Source: Dactylorhiza incarnata (taxonomy: Eukaryota; Streptophyta; Magnoliopsida; Asparagales; Orchidaceae). From it: a DNA stretch of 64,000 nucleotides. A model generated the notes under the pieces. The model had not been told where the DNA came from. It saw nothing but the letters and a program-made list of their open reading frames with translations, and did no database searches. Of the stretch, positions 53,786 through 64,000 are shown one piece after another. The stretch lies in assembly GCA_033032865.1 (NCBI GenBank), contig JAWHQI010000201.1:2543501-2607500 (forward strand). The letters run 5' to 3'. Both the position numbers and the translations under genes were made by a program. The stretch's first letter is position 1; every line of letters begins with the position of its first letter.

Positions 53786-55949
53786 AACTCCCCCTTTTGA
53801 TAATAACAAATCCATTAATGATAAATCAGAGCATTAATATATAAGCATGAAGATACATTCTTGTGTGTGTGTGAGAGTGATGACTTAGGATAATTTTAAC
53901 ATTTAGCATTTAGAATTGCTCCCCCTAAATACATGCCCCCTAAGTGAATGCCTCCTAATTTGTAAGCTATCATCTTAATTAAGCGTTATATTTTGATAGC
54001 AGATTATATTTATCATGTTAGTTCTCCCCCTTTGTTATTAGCAAAAGCGGGTAAGTAGACACAACTAAAAAATTGATAATAAGATAAAGGCATGATCGAG
54101 CTTGTAGAGAAGGAAATGATAAGGAGTTTTAGATTACTTTTTCATTTAAATAGATCAGAGTTTGAGTATTACAATATTATTTTTAGAAATCAGAGTTTGT
54201 AGCATAAACAAATACAAGTTAAATGTAAAGTTGCGGAAGACTTAGAAAAATACAAGCCAACATCTTTTGTAAGTCATGATCATTAAAAAAAGTTATAGGA
54301 GTTCAGTTTTATAAAGAAGATGTTTTGTAAATCATTGTTCAAGTAAAAATTTTAAATTCACTAATAAAGTAACCAAGCATGAGATAATGTTATCAAAAGG
54401 AGAGTACTACAATGTTATGTTAATTCATAATTTCAAAACATACTAAACATTGTAGAAAGCATGCTAGGTTATCAAGTGCATTTCATAAATAAAGAGTAGT
54501 ATAGAATTAGCATTAGGATCCAATACTCATGAGAAGAATTGTTATGGAAGATAATGATGTGCACGAAAGTGTATTTTTGAGTAGAGTAAACACACGTTTT
54601 AATCAAAAATACAAGTTATATGTAAAGTAAGAGCACAATAAAACATAAATAATTTTACTTCCACAAACTTCAATGCACAAAAAAAATGTACAACTACCAA
54701 GGTACTTTGCACACACAATGCTCATTAAGACTTATCAGGGTGCAAAGTAGTGCTTGGGGATCACATATTTTATTTTTAATGTTGAGACTAGTGATCTGGT
54801 GTACTTAAGAGTAAGTGGTTTTTATTTTGAAAGAAAGATTTGGTTTGCACAAGATACTTTATTATTCTTTCCAAGGTGCTCAACCTCACAACGCTTATTA
54901 AGACTTATCAGGAGGTTCAAGTAGTGCTTGGTGGAGTTATCTTTGTCACTTTATTTTATGATTTTTGTTTTGTACAAAGTTCTCCGAATACACTTGTTTT
55001 GCAAACCAATATAATTTATGAGAAATATAACCTTTTTTCTTAATTTTTAAAAGTGCAAATAAAGGAGTGTAGGTAAGATACTTGTGCAATATTAATTCAT
55101 TGTACTAATACAAAACATACACAAGCATTCTTAGATTAAACACATATGTAGACAATGCCAAAATAAGTGAGTGAATAAAGATCATTATCAAACATAAAAC
55201 ATTTACTCATACTTAGAGGCATGCTAAGCTTAGTTCTACAGAACTTTTAAGAGATACTTGATGCACATATTAATAGATATATCAAAGCATGATGAAAACA
55301 ATGTTCAAAGAGTTTGAAAAGATAAATTGCAACATTATAGAAGTTCTAAAAAATAGATTAAATCATGCTTGATTTTCATAGGAAAATCCATACAGTTTTT
55401 TTTTATTGTTTTAGTGTTTTATATTTTTGTATTTGATTTTATTTTGCAAAAAAAGACATAACCTTTAAACAAAAAGCAAGACATATTTTTTGTAATTTGG
55501 CTTTTGTAATTTTGTATTTGATTTATTGCATAAGACAAAAGAGACTTAAAAAAATAATGTTTTTTTTTGTAATTTTAGCTTTTGTATTTTTGTATTTGAT
55601 TTTTGCATAAAAAAATAAAACATATTTTTTTTGTAATTTGTCTTTTGTATTTTTGTATTTGATTTTTCAAAAATTAAATAGAATCAGAAGTGCAAAAATA
55701 AATAGTACATATAGATTAATATATTTTTAGGAATTTTTCAAAATTTTAAAAATACAGAAAACACATAAGTACGCTAGCGTCGGCGTTAGCGCTAGCGTGG
55801 GAAACAGTACACGATTTTTTATGATTTTGAAATTTTTAATTGTTGATCTTGATTAAGTGTCCCAATAGTAGTTCCATGCTGAAATCTCAGATTTTTAGGA
55901 GATGTTTTCAATGGTTAAAAATTACAAAATTGCGTTTTGTGAATATATT
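53786..55949 (-). other. Element E 3' non-coding region
   Basis: The PPT (minus AAAAGGGGGAGT) abuts the LTR; more CCCCC-type motifs lie near 53921, 53936 and 54023. Two hairpin units sit at 54697-54757 and 54871-54931. A CGCTAGCG block is at about 55770-55800. No envelope-like frame is seen. Long stretches of low-complexity TTTTGTATTTTTGTATTTGATTT (55420-55680). Confidence 0.75.
54697..54931. other. Tandem hairpin pair in the E 3' region
   Basis: Unit 1: outer CCAAG/CTTGG (54697-54701, 54753-54757), inner TACTTTGCAC/GTGCAAAGTA (54703-54712, 54740-54749). Unit 2: outer CCAAG/CTTGG (54871-54875, 54927-54931), inner AACCTC/GAGGTT (54882-54887, 54912-54917). Both loops contain TTAAGACTTATCAG. 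B has one unit with the AACCTC stem (26548-26608). Confidence 0.65.
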
Positions 55950-58900
55950 TTAACTCGAAAGATCTAGGACACCTAACTCAAGTCGTAATAATCGAAATAT
56001 TGCATCGGGAAGAGGTTTAGTAAATATGTCAGCGAGCTGAGAGTCTGTGCCAATGAAACTTACTTTTACATGCTCTTTCTTAATGTGATCCCTAATGAAA
56101 TGATGACGAACATCGATGTGTTTGGATCTAGAATGGTGTACGGGATTATATGTGAGGTCTATTGCACTTTTGTTGTCACATTTAAGATCAATGTTTTTAA
56201 GATGAAATCCAAAATCCTCTAGTGTTTGACTCATCCATAATGCTTGTGCACAAAAACTAACAAGTGCGATATATTCGGCCTCTGTGGTGGAGAGTGCAAC
56301 CGAAGATTGTTTCCTACTAGACCAAGCTACTAAAGAGGGTCCTAGAAAGTGACAAGTACCGCTAGTGATTTTTCTATCAAGTGAACACCCGGCGTAGTCC
56401 GAATCGGAATAGCCGTGGAGTGTGAATGAATCATTATGTGGGTACCATAATCCAAATTTAGATGACAAAAATAGATAATGAAAAATACATTTTACCGCTT
56501 TTAAATGAGATTCTTTTGGATTGGCTTGAAAGCGAGCACATAAACATACAACAAACATTATATCTAGTCTAGATGCACTTGAGTAAAGAAGAGATCCCAT
56601 CATTCCACTATATAATGTTTGATCAATTGAAATTCCAGATTCATCTTTTCCTAGTTTTAAAGAAGCACTCATAGGAGTAGAAGCTTGTTTAAGATTTTCA
56701 AATCCAAATTGTTTAAGCATATCATGAACATATTTTGTTTGACAAATAAAGATACCATCAGTTCATTGTGAGATTTGAAAACCAAGAAAATATGATAGTT
56801 CTCCTACAAGACTCATTTCAAATTCATTTTTCATTACTAAGACTACTTCATTACACAACTCTTCATTAGTGGCTCCAAAAATGATATCATCAACATATAT
56901 TTGTAAAATAATTAGATCGTTATTATTATGCTTAATGAAGGGTGTGTTGTCGGCACTTCCCATAACATAATCGTGCTTTAACAAAAACGATTTAAGTCGA
57001 TCATACCATGCATGGGGCGCTTGTTTTAAACCATAAAGCGCTTTTTCTAATTTGTAAACATGATTAGGAAATTTTTCATTTATGAAACTGGGGGGTTGTT
57101 CTACATAAACTTCTTCTTTTATAAACCCGTTTAAAAAGGCACTTTTGTTCGTATAGATTATATGCGAGCAACGGGTGCAAAAGTTTCTTCAAAATCTATC
57201 CCCTCGATTTGAGAATAACCTTGAGCAACTAAGCGTGCTTTATTTCTTATAATCCTAGATTCAGCATCTAATTTATTTTTAAAGATCCATTTTACGCCAA
57301 TAATTGGATGATTAGATGGTCTATCTACTAGATTCCAAACTTTATTTTTTTCAAATTTTCCTAACTCTTCATTCATAGCCAAAAACCAAAATTCGTCATT
57401 TAAAGCGGTGGAAATGTTTTTAGGTTCGATTTCAGAGACAAAGCAAATATTTGAAAATGTTTCATGAAGAGAGGATCGAGTTCTTACCCCAGTAGAAGGT
57501 TCCCCAATGACTAGCTCTTTTGGATAATTTTTTGAGAAGTTCAACACGCTTGGAGGTACATATTCAACTTCATTGGACTTCTCCTCCTTTTCTTTGGACG
57601 GTTCCTCTTCGTCGTGCTCCAAAGATGGCAAGGGCTCATCATTTGTACCTGTAGAAGGCTTCTCTGCACATGGAATAAACTCATCAAATTTAACATTAAT
57701 AGACTCTTCAACCTTACTCGATCTTTTATTAAATATTCTATAGGCTTTACTGGTTGAAGAATATCCAAGAAATATTCCTTCATCACATTTCTCATCAAAT
57801 TTTCCTAAAGAATCTTTTGTATTAAGAATAAAACATTTACATCCAAATACTTTAAAATATGATGTGTTAGGCTTCTTTTGAAAATATATTTCATACGGTG
57901 TGAGATTTAGTGATGGGCGAAGTATAACTCTATTCATTACATAGCATGATGTGCTTACGGCTTCGGCCCAAAAAGACTTAGGTAATTTATATTCAGATAA
58001 CATGGTACGTGCTAGTTCTTGGATTGTCCTATTTTTCCGTTCTACAACACCGTTTTGTTGAGGTGTGCGTGGAGCGGAGAACTCATGCTTAATACCTAAC
58101 ATTTTACAAAAAGATTTAAAATTTTCATTTTCAAATTCACCTCCATGATCTGAGCGAATGCATTTTATTTTTAAATTTAGTTCATTTTGAATACGCGTAC
58201 ATAGTTTTGAGAATTTGCAAATGCATCAGATTTGAAAGAGAGAAATAAAGTCCAGCAATATCTTGAGAAATCATCTATTAGAACGAAAGTGTATATTTTA
58301 CCACCATGACTTGCGGTGTTAACGGGACCAAAGAGATCCATATGAATTAATTGTAATGGTTTTGAAGTAGAAATTTCATTTTTGCTTTTAAAAGATGATT
58401 TTGTAAATTTTCCTTTTTGGCATGGTGAACATAGTGAAGATTAATTTCCATTTTACTTAGGCAATCCTCTAATCAATTCCCTTTTTGCTAGTTTTAAAAT
58501 GAGCTTTGTACTAGCGTGACCTAAACGTCTATGCCATAGTTCTAATTCATCATTTTTGGTTATAAAACATTTTATAGATGATTTGGAAAGATCATGAAAC
58601 GAAACTATGTAAACATTGTGAATTCTAGGTGCAGTTAGAAACATATCTTTTGTTTTAGGATTAACTATTTTGCAAAGATTAGTAGATGATTCAAATAATA
58701 CGTCTAATCCTTTATCACATAGTTGACTTATAAATATTAAGTTATGTTGTAATCCTTTTACATAAAGAACATTTGAGATAAGAAAAGATTCGTTACCCAC
58801 TGTACCAACTCCCATGATCCTTTCTTTACCGTTATCACCAAACATTACGATCCCTCCTTTCTTCTTTTCTATGCTAAGGAATTTTGCTTTGTTGCCCGTC

Positions 58901-58965
58901 ATGTTCTTGGAGCAACCTAAGTCCAAGTACCACTCGTCCTCTGTTTCCTTAGCCTTCCTGCAAAT
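55950..58965 (-). pseudogene. Element E pol (protease, integrase, reverse transcriptase, RNase H)
   Basis: In frame after the gag TAG: ICRKAKETEDEWYLDLGCSKNMTGN, the protease with DLG in place of DSG. Zinc domain LELWHRRLGHASTKLI (about 58535), stop in GLPK*, core remnants, then HEFSAPRTPQQNGVVERKNRTIQE (58090 down), C-terminal SYFKVFGCKCFILN, and RT with [24 protein letters not shown] and GIDFEETFAPVARI. A deletion at about 57150-57160 removes the segment holding the first catalytic Asp (QMDVKSAF in B). [11 protein letters not shown] (about 56900) is intact. RNase H (56720-55950) is open: GYSDSDYAGC, TEAEYIAL, SKHIDVRHHFIRDH, ADIFTKPLP. Several frameshifts; non-functional. Confidence 0.88.
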
Positions 58966-60772
58966 CTAGATAGAAGATGAGAGTAAAGATCCAGATACCC
59001 AAGAGGTACCACCCATAGAGAAAGTGGATTTCATAGGTACCCAGATTTGTTTTAATACTTGTTGTTTTATATTCCTGCAAGAGCTAGACATGTGTCCAAA
59101 CTTAAGACAATTAGCACACAAAATAAAGGGAGTTGAGACCCTTTTTTGAGTTTCTACGTTGCTCTTGCTGGATGATGTTTGAACATTAGAAAAAGCAGAA
59201 GATTTTTTAACACTTGAGCTACCGTCGGCGTTAGTGGCTGGCGCCGGGCGGAAGGGTTCACTTTTATATCCGACCCCAAATTTTGCAGAACTATAACATT
59301 GGTTTCCCAAAATCATATCCAAGGATTTTTGACCAATCCCGAATTTTTTAATGGCTATATTGAGGTTATGATTTCATTTTTTAAGAAAAGTATTTTCTTG
59401 TACAATCATTACACATTTATTTTCAAATCCCTTTTTGTTATTTTGAATTTGTAAAAGAGAGGTTTTAGTTTTCTCTCTAAGTCCCCCTTTTCTTTTGCAA
59501 TAGTTTTGTTTTGTGAGAGGGCCTTAGAAAGAGATACTTCAAGTTCTTTTGCCAAAAATAAAGAGTGTTAACACTCTTGACATGAAACCTTTCTCTTTTC
59601 AAGGGAAGTCACTTTTTTTGTGAGCTTATGATTTTCTTTGATAATAGATTCATTTTCACGATTTAATATAATATTATCTTTTATACTTTGATCATAGGAT
59701 TTGCAAGTTAAAACAAATTCATCAAAGATTTCTTTGAAAGTAGGAGGAATTATCTCAGCGTCGCTAAGAACACTGGTGTCGTCATCGTTGTTTTTTGCCA
59801 TTAAGCATAAGTTTGCTTCCTCCTTGCTACTTGACTCAGACTCGTTTGACTCTTCAGAGGAAGAATCATCCCAAGTTGCGGCTTTCAGTACTTTCTTCTT
59901 CTCTTTTGCTTTGTGTTGTTCTTTTTGCTCCTTTTGATACTTTGGGCACTGGCTCCGAATTTGCGGAATGTGTTCCTTCTTTCCGGATTCCTGATGAACT
60001 TCCTGAAGTTCTTCACCAGGAGACCTTCTTCATCTTCATCATCATCTTCGATGCTCTCCTTCTTTGACTTTAGTGATAGCGCCTTTTTCTTTGGCTCTTT
60101 GTTGTATTCATCGTGTTGAATCTGGAGTTCTACCTCATGGGTTTTGAGATTCCCAATAAGGTTCTCGATCTGGAGCGTTCTTAAGTTGTGCGACTCCGAG
60201 ATGGCTGTCACCTTTGGATTGAACCTTGGAGGTAAGGAACGAAGAATTTTCCTCACCAAGTCCCCATCTGAGTAGGTCTTTCCAAGTGCCTTTGAAGCGT
60301 TGATGATCTTGGTGAAACGGGTGTACATCGAGTTAATGTCTTTTTCGGTATCCATCCTGAATTTTTCATATTCAGATTCCAGTTGGAATAGCTTTGCAAC
60401 CTTCACCAGCGATGTACCTTCATGAGTAAATTCCAATTGATTCCAAATATCATAAGCAGTTGTGCATGCAGAAATTCTATTAAACTCAGTCCTATTTAAA
60501 GCGCAATATAAAGCGTTCATTGCTTTAGCATTATTTTTACACCTTAGTTTATTGTTAACATCCCATTTATCTTTAGGTTTTGCTAATGTCGCCTCTCCCA
60601 CTATAGTTGTAGGAGGAGAGTACCGAACTTCTACCATGTTCCATACTTCTACATCCATGGTCATAAGAATACACATCATTCGATTTTTTCAGTAGTTACA
60701 ATTTGACCCAGTAAAGAGAGGTGGTCGACTAACCCCTTGACCCTCCGAAAAAGCGAGATCATGAGACGCCAT
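58966..60772 (-). pseudogene. gag: Element E gag
   Basis: The start ATG (60770-60772) gives MASHDLAFSEGQGVSRPPLFTG, 35 bases after the PBS and matching B. A TGA replaces the Trp of NYW (60689-60691). The core is then open from 60679 (IWNQLEFTHEGT, ILRSLPPRFNPKV) to about 59980, where a deletion removes the first CCHC knuckle and shifts the frame. The coiled part (59801-59568) and the second knuckle CANCLKFGHMSSSC (about 59100) remain. It ends at TAG 58966-58968, at the same place as the TAG in B. Confidence 0.87.
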
Positions 60773-60806
60773 TATTCCCGGTTGTTAAGCCGATTGGAAT
60801 AAAACC

Positions 60807-60818
60807 GCTTTGATACCA
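60807..60818 (-). other. Element E primer-binding site (initiator tRNA-Met type)
   Basis: TGGTATCAAAGC on the minus strand, two bases from the LTR; one base differs from the B site. Confidence 0.87.
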
Positions 60819-60820
60819 CT

Positions 60821-62017
60821 TGTTGGATCGGTAGGCGCCCTTAGAGGGGGGGTGAATAAGGGTTTTAAAAACTTTAGTGATATTTTGAAAAGCTTTGTAA
60901 TAATGCAAGACAAAGACAATAAGAAGTCAAGTAAAACAATTGAAATAAAGGAGAAACATGCTTTATTAATATCAAATACGGTTTTACAAAAGTTGACTTC
61001 TATAACGCTAGAAATAGGTGGCGATGAATAGTAAACTCTTTTTTGTTTCTATCCTGACTCACATCCCCACGAACCGGTGGCCCTATCCTATCCTCCCTGG
61101 ATTCGGCCTCAAGCCACTCTAGCCAACCCTTCCCCGGATGTGGCCTCGAGCACCCCCTAGACCTAGCCTAGATCTAGTCGCCAACACGAGGCGAGTTTTC
61201 CCCTAAGTCCTACCCAGACCTAGTCGCCAACACGAGGCAATTTCACTAACCGTTTACAAGAAGAATATGAAATGAAAATAAATAAAAACTCCCTCTTGAT
61301 GAACTTCTGAAGTTGGAGACGAAGATCCGCTGTAGATTAAGCGTTGTAGAAGCGGACTTTGTTTGGATCCGGCGTGATGAGATTCTCCTTCAGAAGTTTG
61401 CAGAACTTTGGTTGGACATCAACTTTCGGCCAAGATAGCCTCTAGAATTATGGCACTGTATCTCTCTCTCCAATCTCTGTAATGTCTATCTAAAACGAGA
61501 GAAGAGACGTCCTTTTTATAGCCTCAGCGCTACCGCCTATGTTAGCGGTACCGCCGGCGCTATCCCATATTAGGACACATTCAGCGTGGCCGAATCTTCA
61601 ATCCGAGTTAACAATTCTCCCTTGCCTACTGTGCTCCTCACTATCGCCTATGCTATTGGATATCGCCTGGCGCTATCTCCTTCAATAAGTTCTCCCGGCA
61701 ATTGCGCTTTGAGCCAATATTTTGTCGAATAGGAATTCGTCGAACGCCGCTAAGAGTTTGTCGAACAATTTTCGTCGAACGAGATTTCGTCGAACGCCGC
61801 TAAGAGTTTGTCGAACGACAGCTAGCGCCTGCGCTAGTACAACTGCCAGCGCTAGTGGGTGTTTTGTATTTGATGGCTCAACTTTGGAGGCAACCTTCTT
61901 ATGTAATCCTTGAGTCATGTGGACTTTGTTATCCTGCACACTTAAACACACAAGATCAAATACACATAGGATTTGTTAATCTCAAACCTAGGAGATGCGG
62001 AAGACCATGTTCCAACA
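60821..62017 (-). repeat. Element E 5' LTR
   Basis: 1197 bp; G run of 7 where the other LTR has 11. TATA box on the minus strand at 61511-61520, TTCGTCGAA cluster 61720-61825. Confidence 0.93.
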
Positions 62018-62845
62018 TTTGTGAGTGTTGTAATTATTCTTTTCAATCAATATATTGTCTTCTTCATATTCTTTTTTTACGCTGTGTGTGTGAGTGTTTT
62101 TATTTTATTTTAGCTTTTTCATTATTGTAGAGTGGGTGTGTGTATGAGATAATTTTGTCTATTATTCCTAATTTAGTTTTTATGCTTTCTTTCAATTTAT
62201 TGTAGAGTGCGTGCGTGTAGGAGATAAATTTTCTGCTACCTTTAAATTCAGTCATTTCAATTATCGTAGAGTGCGTGCGTGTAGGGGATAAATTTTCTAC
62301 TTTCTTAAAATTCAGTCATTTCAATTATCGTTGAGTGCGTGAGTTTTTAATTTAGTGCGTTCTTTTCCATTCTTATATAGTTCTTCTTTGTTTTTTCTTA
62401 ACGCAAGCAATCTCTTAATTATTATCGCCATCACTCTTTTAAATTTGCAAAATCAATCAAACCCTATTTCCGATAAAATAATAGCTAGTTCTTAAAAAGT
62501 AGAAATAATCAACACGATTCGGAAAAGTATGATCTTCATATTTTCTAAGAATATCCTATGCTATACACGATAAGATATACTTGCCTTTATCAAAAGATTA
62601 GTTTGGATAAATTAAACAAAAACTTGCAAAACTCTCTCCTTTTTTATCAAATTAGAAGAATTCAGCATCGTCGCTGGGGCGTAATCGTTGATATTTTGAA
62701 AGAAGAAAAGCTCGTTACTTCTATCTCTCGATAGGATAATGGTTAGTTTCTCAAAGTAGGAGTACTCGTGAAACTTCTCGAAAGCGCCCACCTAATTCTA
62801 CCCTCACCTCGAAAGGTTTTGCAAAAGTTCTTATTTTAATCATCA
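62018..62845 (+). repeat. Element A 3' LTR, second part
   Basis: It resumes after E with the TTTGT duplication. The segment 62439-62845 repeats bases 1-406. It ends CATCA; the following AGGTA would be the TSD if the same five bases precede the 5' LTR outside the window. Confidence 0.85.
62127..62337 (+). repeat. Tandem repeat of about 65 bp in the A 3' LTR
   Basis: Units begin TAGAGTGCGTGCGTGTAGG and contain GATAAATTTTCT and TTCAGTCATTTCAATTATCG. Two good copies (62201-62266, 62267-62330) and one diverged copy before them. Confidence 0.75.
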
Positions 62846-64000
62846 AGGTAGCACTATAAATTCTCATTCTATGATTATTATAAAAATTGCAGAGCATTAT
62901 ATTCAGCCTAAAGGCTCCCTGAACATATTTCATTTTTTTATAAAATCATATGACCACATAAATATTATAATTCATGGAAACTGACTTTTGTCACATTGTA
63001 AAGTACTACAAATTATCTTATCCAAAAATTACAATAAAATTTCTAGAGACTTATTGCCTCATGAAAAGTTCATTATCCAAGTTTCCTAGCTTTTCTAAAT
63101 ATATGACCATATATTTTGCACTTGAAATGAAGATTACCAAATTAAATAATAAATGTTCAGTGGGTTACAATGACTCCAAACATTTCAACAAAATTATCCT
63201 AGGTGTTTATTCACCCTATAAAACCATCTACAAAGTTTCAAGGCCATCCATGTAGTTATGACACCATTCCCTTCAATAACTCCTATATGCACCCCTAGGG
63301 AATGAACTAGGTTTTCTTGGTATTCCAACCCTAAACCTTCTAAAATTACTGGTAGGGATGTTTAATGTGATAAGAAAGAGGTGACCAAGTTTTCATCACA
63401 CTTGGTTGTGGGATGGCCAGTCGAATCCTCAAAGTGCACTTTTTGGTAGACTAGAGTTAACATTCCCTAGGTGACCATGATTGGATACTAGTTTACCAAG
63501 TCTAATCAAACCCAAATGGGATGAGATTTTTACAATGGACATATAATGTCCCCACGAGCCCGGATCAATAGGGGGCACTCAAATAAATTTTTGGTTAGCC
63601 CTAGGGACACCTTCACCAAAAAGGGTGCTGAGAGAGTACCTGTGTGCTAAATTGGATGAAACCAATTTTAAATTAAACTATACCTCAAGGACCACATATT
63701 GCATGTTGAACACTTTTACAGTAGAGGTGACCAGGTAGTTTTAATAATTAAAACCATTCACTGCATATTATGTGACATAATGTAAATGGTACATACATTT
63801 TCTTCATTTTGGCCTGCGTATAGTAGATCACATAAGATCTGACAGCCCAAGGTCATCGGCCCAGATTGCTCGACGGTCCATGATCGCCCGTCCTGGGTTA
63901 TCTTTTGTCTCAATTTGTTGGACATCCATGCATCCTCTCGTCTGGCTATTGCCACCACAACCTTCGTCGAGGTGGTGGACAACGATTCGCGGTGGTTTGC
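62846..64000. other. Unassigned flank beyond element A
   Basis: AT-rich to about 63250, then more mixed; GC rises after 63830. I recognise no gene, LTR terminus or RNA here. Short open frames exist (for example 62974-63255 plus, 63758-63982 minus) but match nothing I know. It could be host intergenic DNA or an older repeat into which A inserted. Confidence 0.4.

Larger units (their letters stand above)
52584..62017 (-). mobile_element. Element E: Sirevirus-type Ty1/copia retrotransposon
   Basis: 9434 bp, LTRs 52584-53785 and 60821-62017, TSD TTTGT (52579-52583, 62018-62022). It has an iMet PBS, gag, PR, IN, RT and RH in copia order on the minus strand, a 2.2-kb 3' non-coding region and several PPT-like motifs. 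It is closely related to B (same gag start, second knuckle, LTR terminus) but a separate insertion, in the 3' LTR of A. Confidence 0.95.
1..62845 (+). mobile_element. Element A: degenerate Athila-type Ty3/gypsy retrotransposon, outermost host of the nest
   Basis: This is an old LTR retrotransposon whose 5' LTR begins before the window. Its own sequence is 1-5231, 50951-52583 and 62018-62845; the rest is later insertions. Identification rests on a PBS matching plant tRNA-Asp, the AITLRSGKEV gag tail, a DLGAS protease, an MDD-type RT and an HHCC integrase, all resembling the better preserved element F. Bases 1-406 repeat at 62439-62845, so those are the two LTR ends. The gag gene is missing and pol is riddled with stops and frameshifts. 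The TSD cannot be checked because the left flank is outside the window. Confidence 0.88.

Noticed and set aside
63758..63982. Minus-strand open frame as a host gene exon
   Set aside because: No recognisable motif and no splice or homology evidence; left as unassigned.

Overview
The window is plant nuclear DNA, most likely from a flowering plant. It is almost entirely a nested stack of LTR retrotransposons: two Athila-type Ty3/gypsy elements and four Sirevirus-type Ty1/copia elements. I found no intact host gene. Names A to F are mine. All calls rest on reading terminal repeats, target-site duplications (TSDs), primer-binding sites (PBS), polypurine tracts (PPT) and conserved protein motifs; no database search was possible.

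Layout. A (+, old Athila-like) begins before base 1 and ends at 62845. C (-, Sirevirus, TSD GAATC) sits inside A at 5232-50950. C is not one element but a tandem of LTR, internal, LTR, internal, LTR, with LTRs at 5232-7120, 36681-38493 and 49083-50950. Both internal copies (C1 left, C2 right) carry the same gag-only insertion D (+; 28964-33715 in C1, 41279-46120 in C2) at the same base. C1 alone was later hit by B (+, Sirevirus, 9692-28714, TSD TGTCC). B was in turn hit by F (+, Athila-type, 13025-22714, TSD CTTAG). E (-, Sirevirus, 52584-62017, TSD TTTGT) sits in the 3' LTR of A. The last 1.15 kb (62846-64000) is unrecognised flank.

Order of events inferred from nesting: A; then C into A; D into C; tandem duplication of C; B into C1; F into B. 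E entered A at an undetermined time. F is youngest: its two LTRs differ by only about ten substitutions by eye, plus one 20-bp repeat-unit indel.

No element is coding-competent. All gag-pol frames carry stops or frameshifts, many of them CAG to TAG or other C-to-T changes. F is closest to intact: its RT, RNase H and integrase motifs all survive but are split by three stops and two frameshifts.

The most interesting signals are non-coding: (1) three consecutive two-tier hairpins in the Athila 3' region, present in both F and A, whose stems differ in sequence but still pair; (2) a second hairpin with a swapped stem in the Sirevirus 3' region (B and E); (3) short palindromes clustered in most of the LTR families; (4) a fossil PBS inside the D LTR; (5) an in-frame TAG at the same gag-pol site in B and E.
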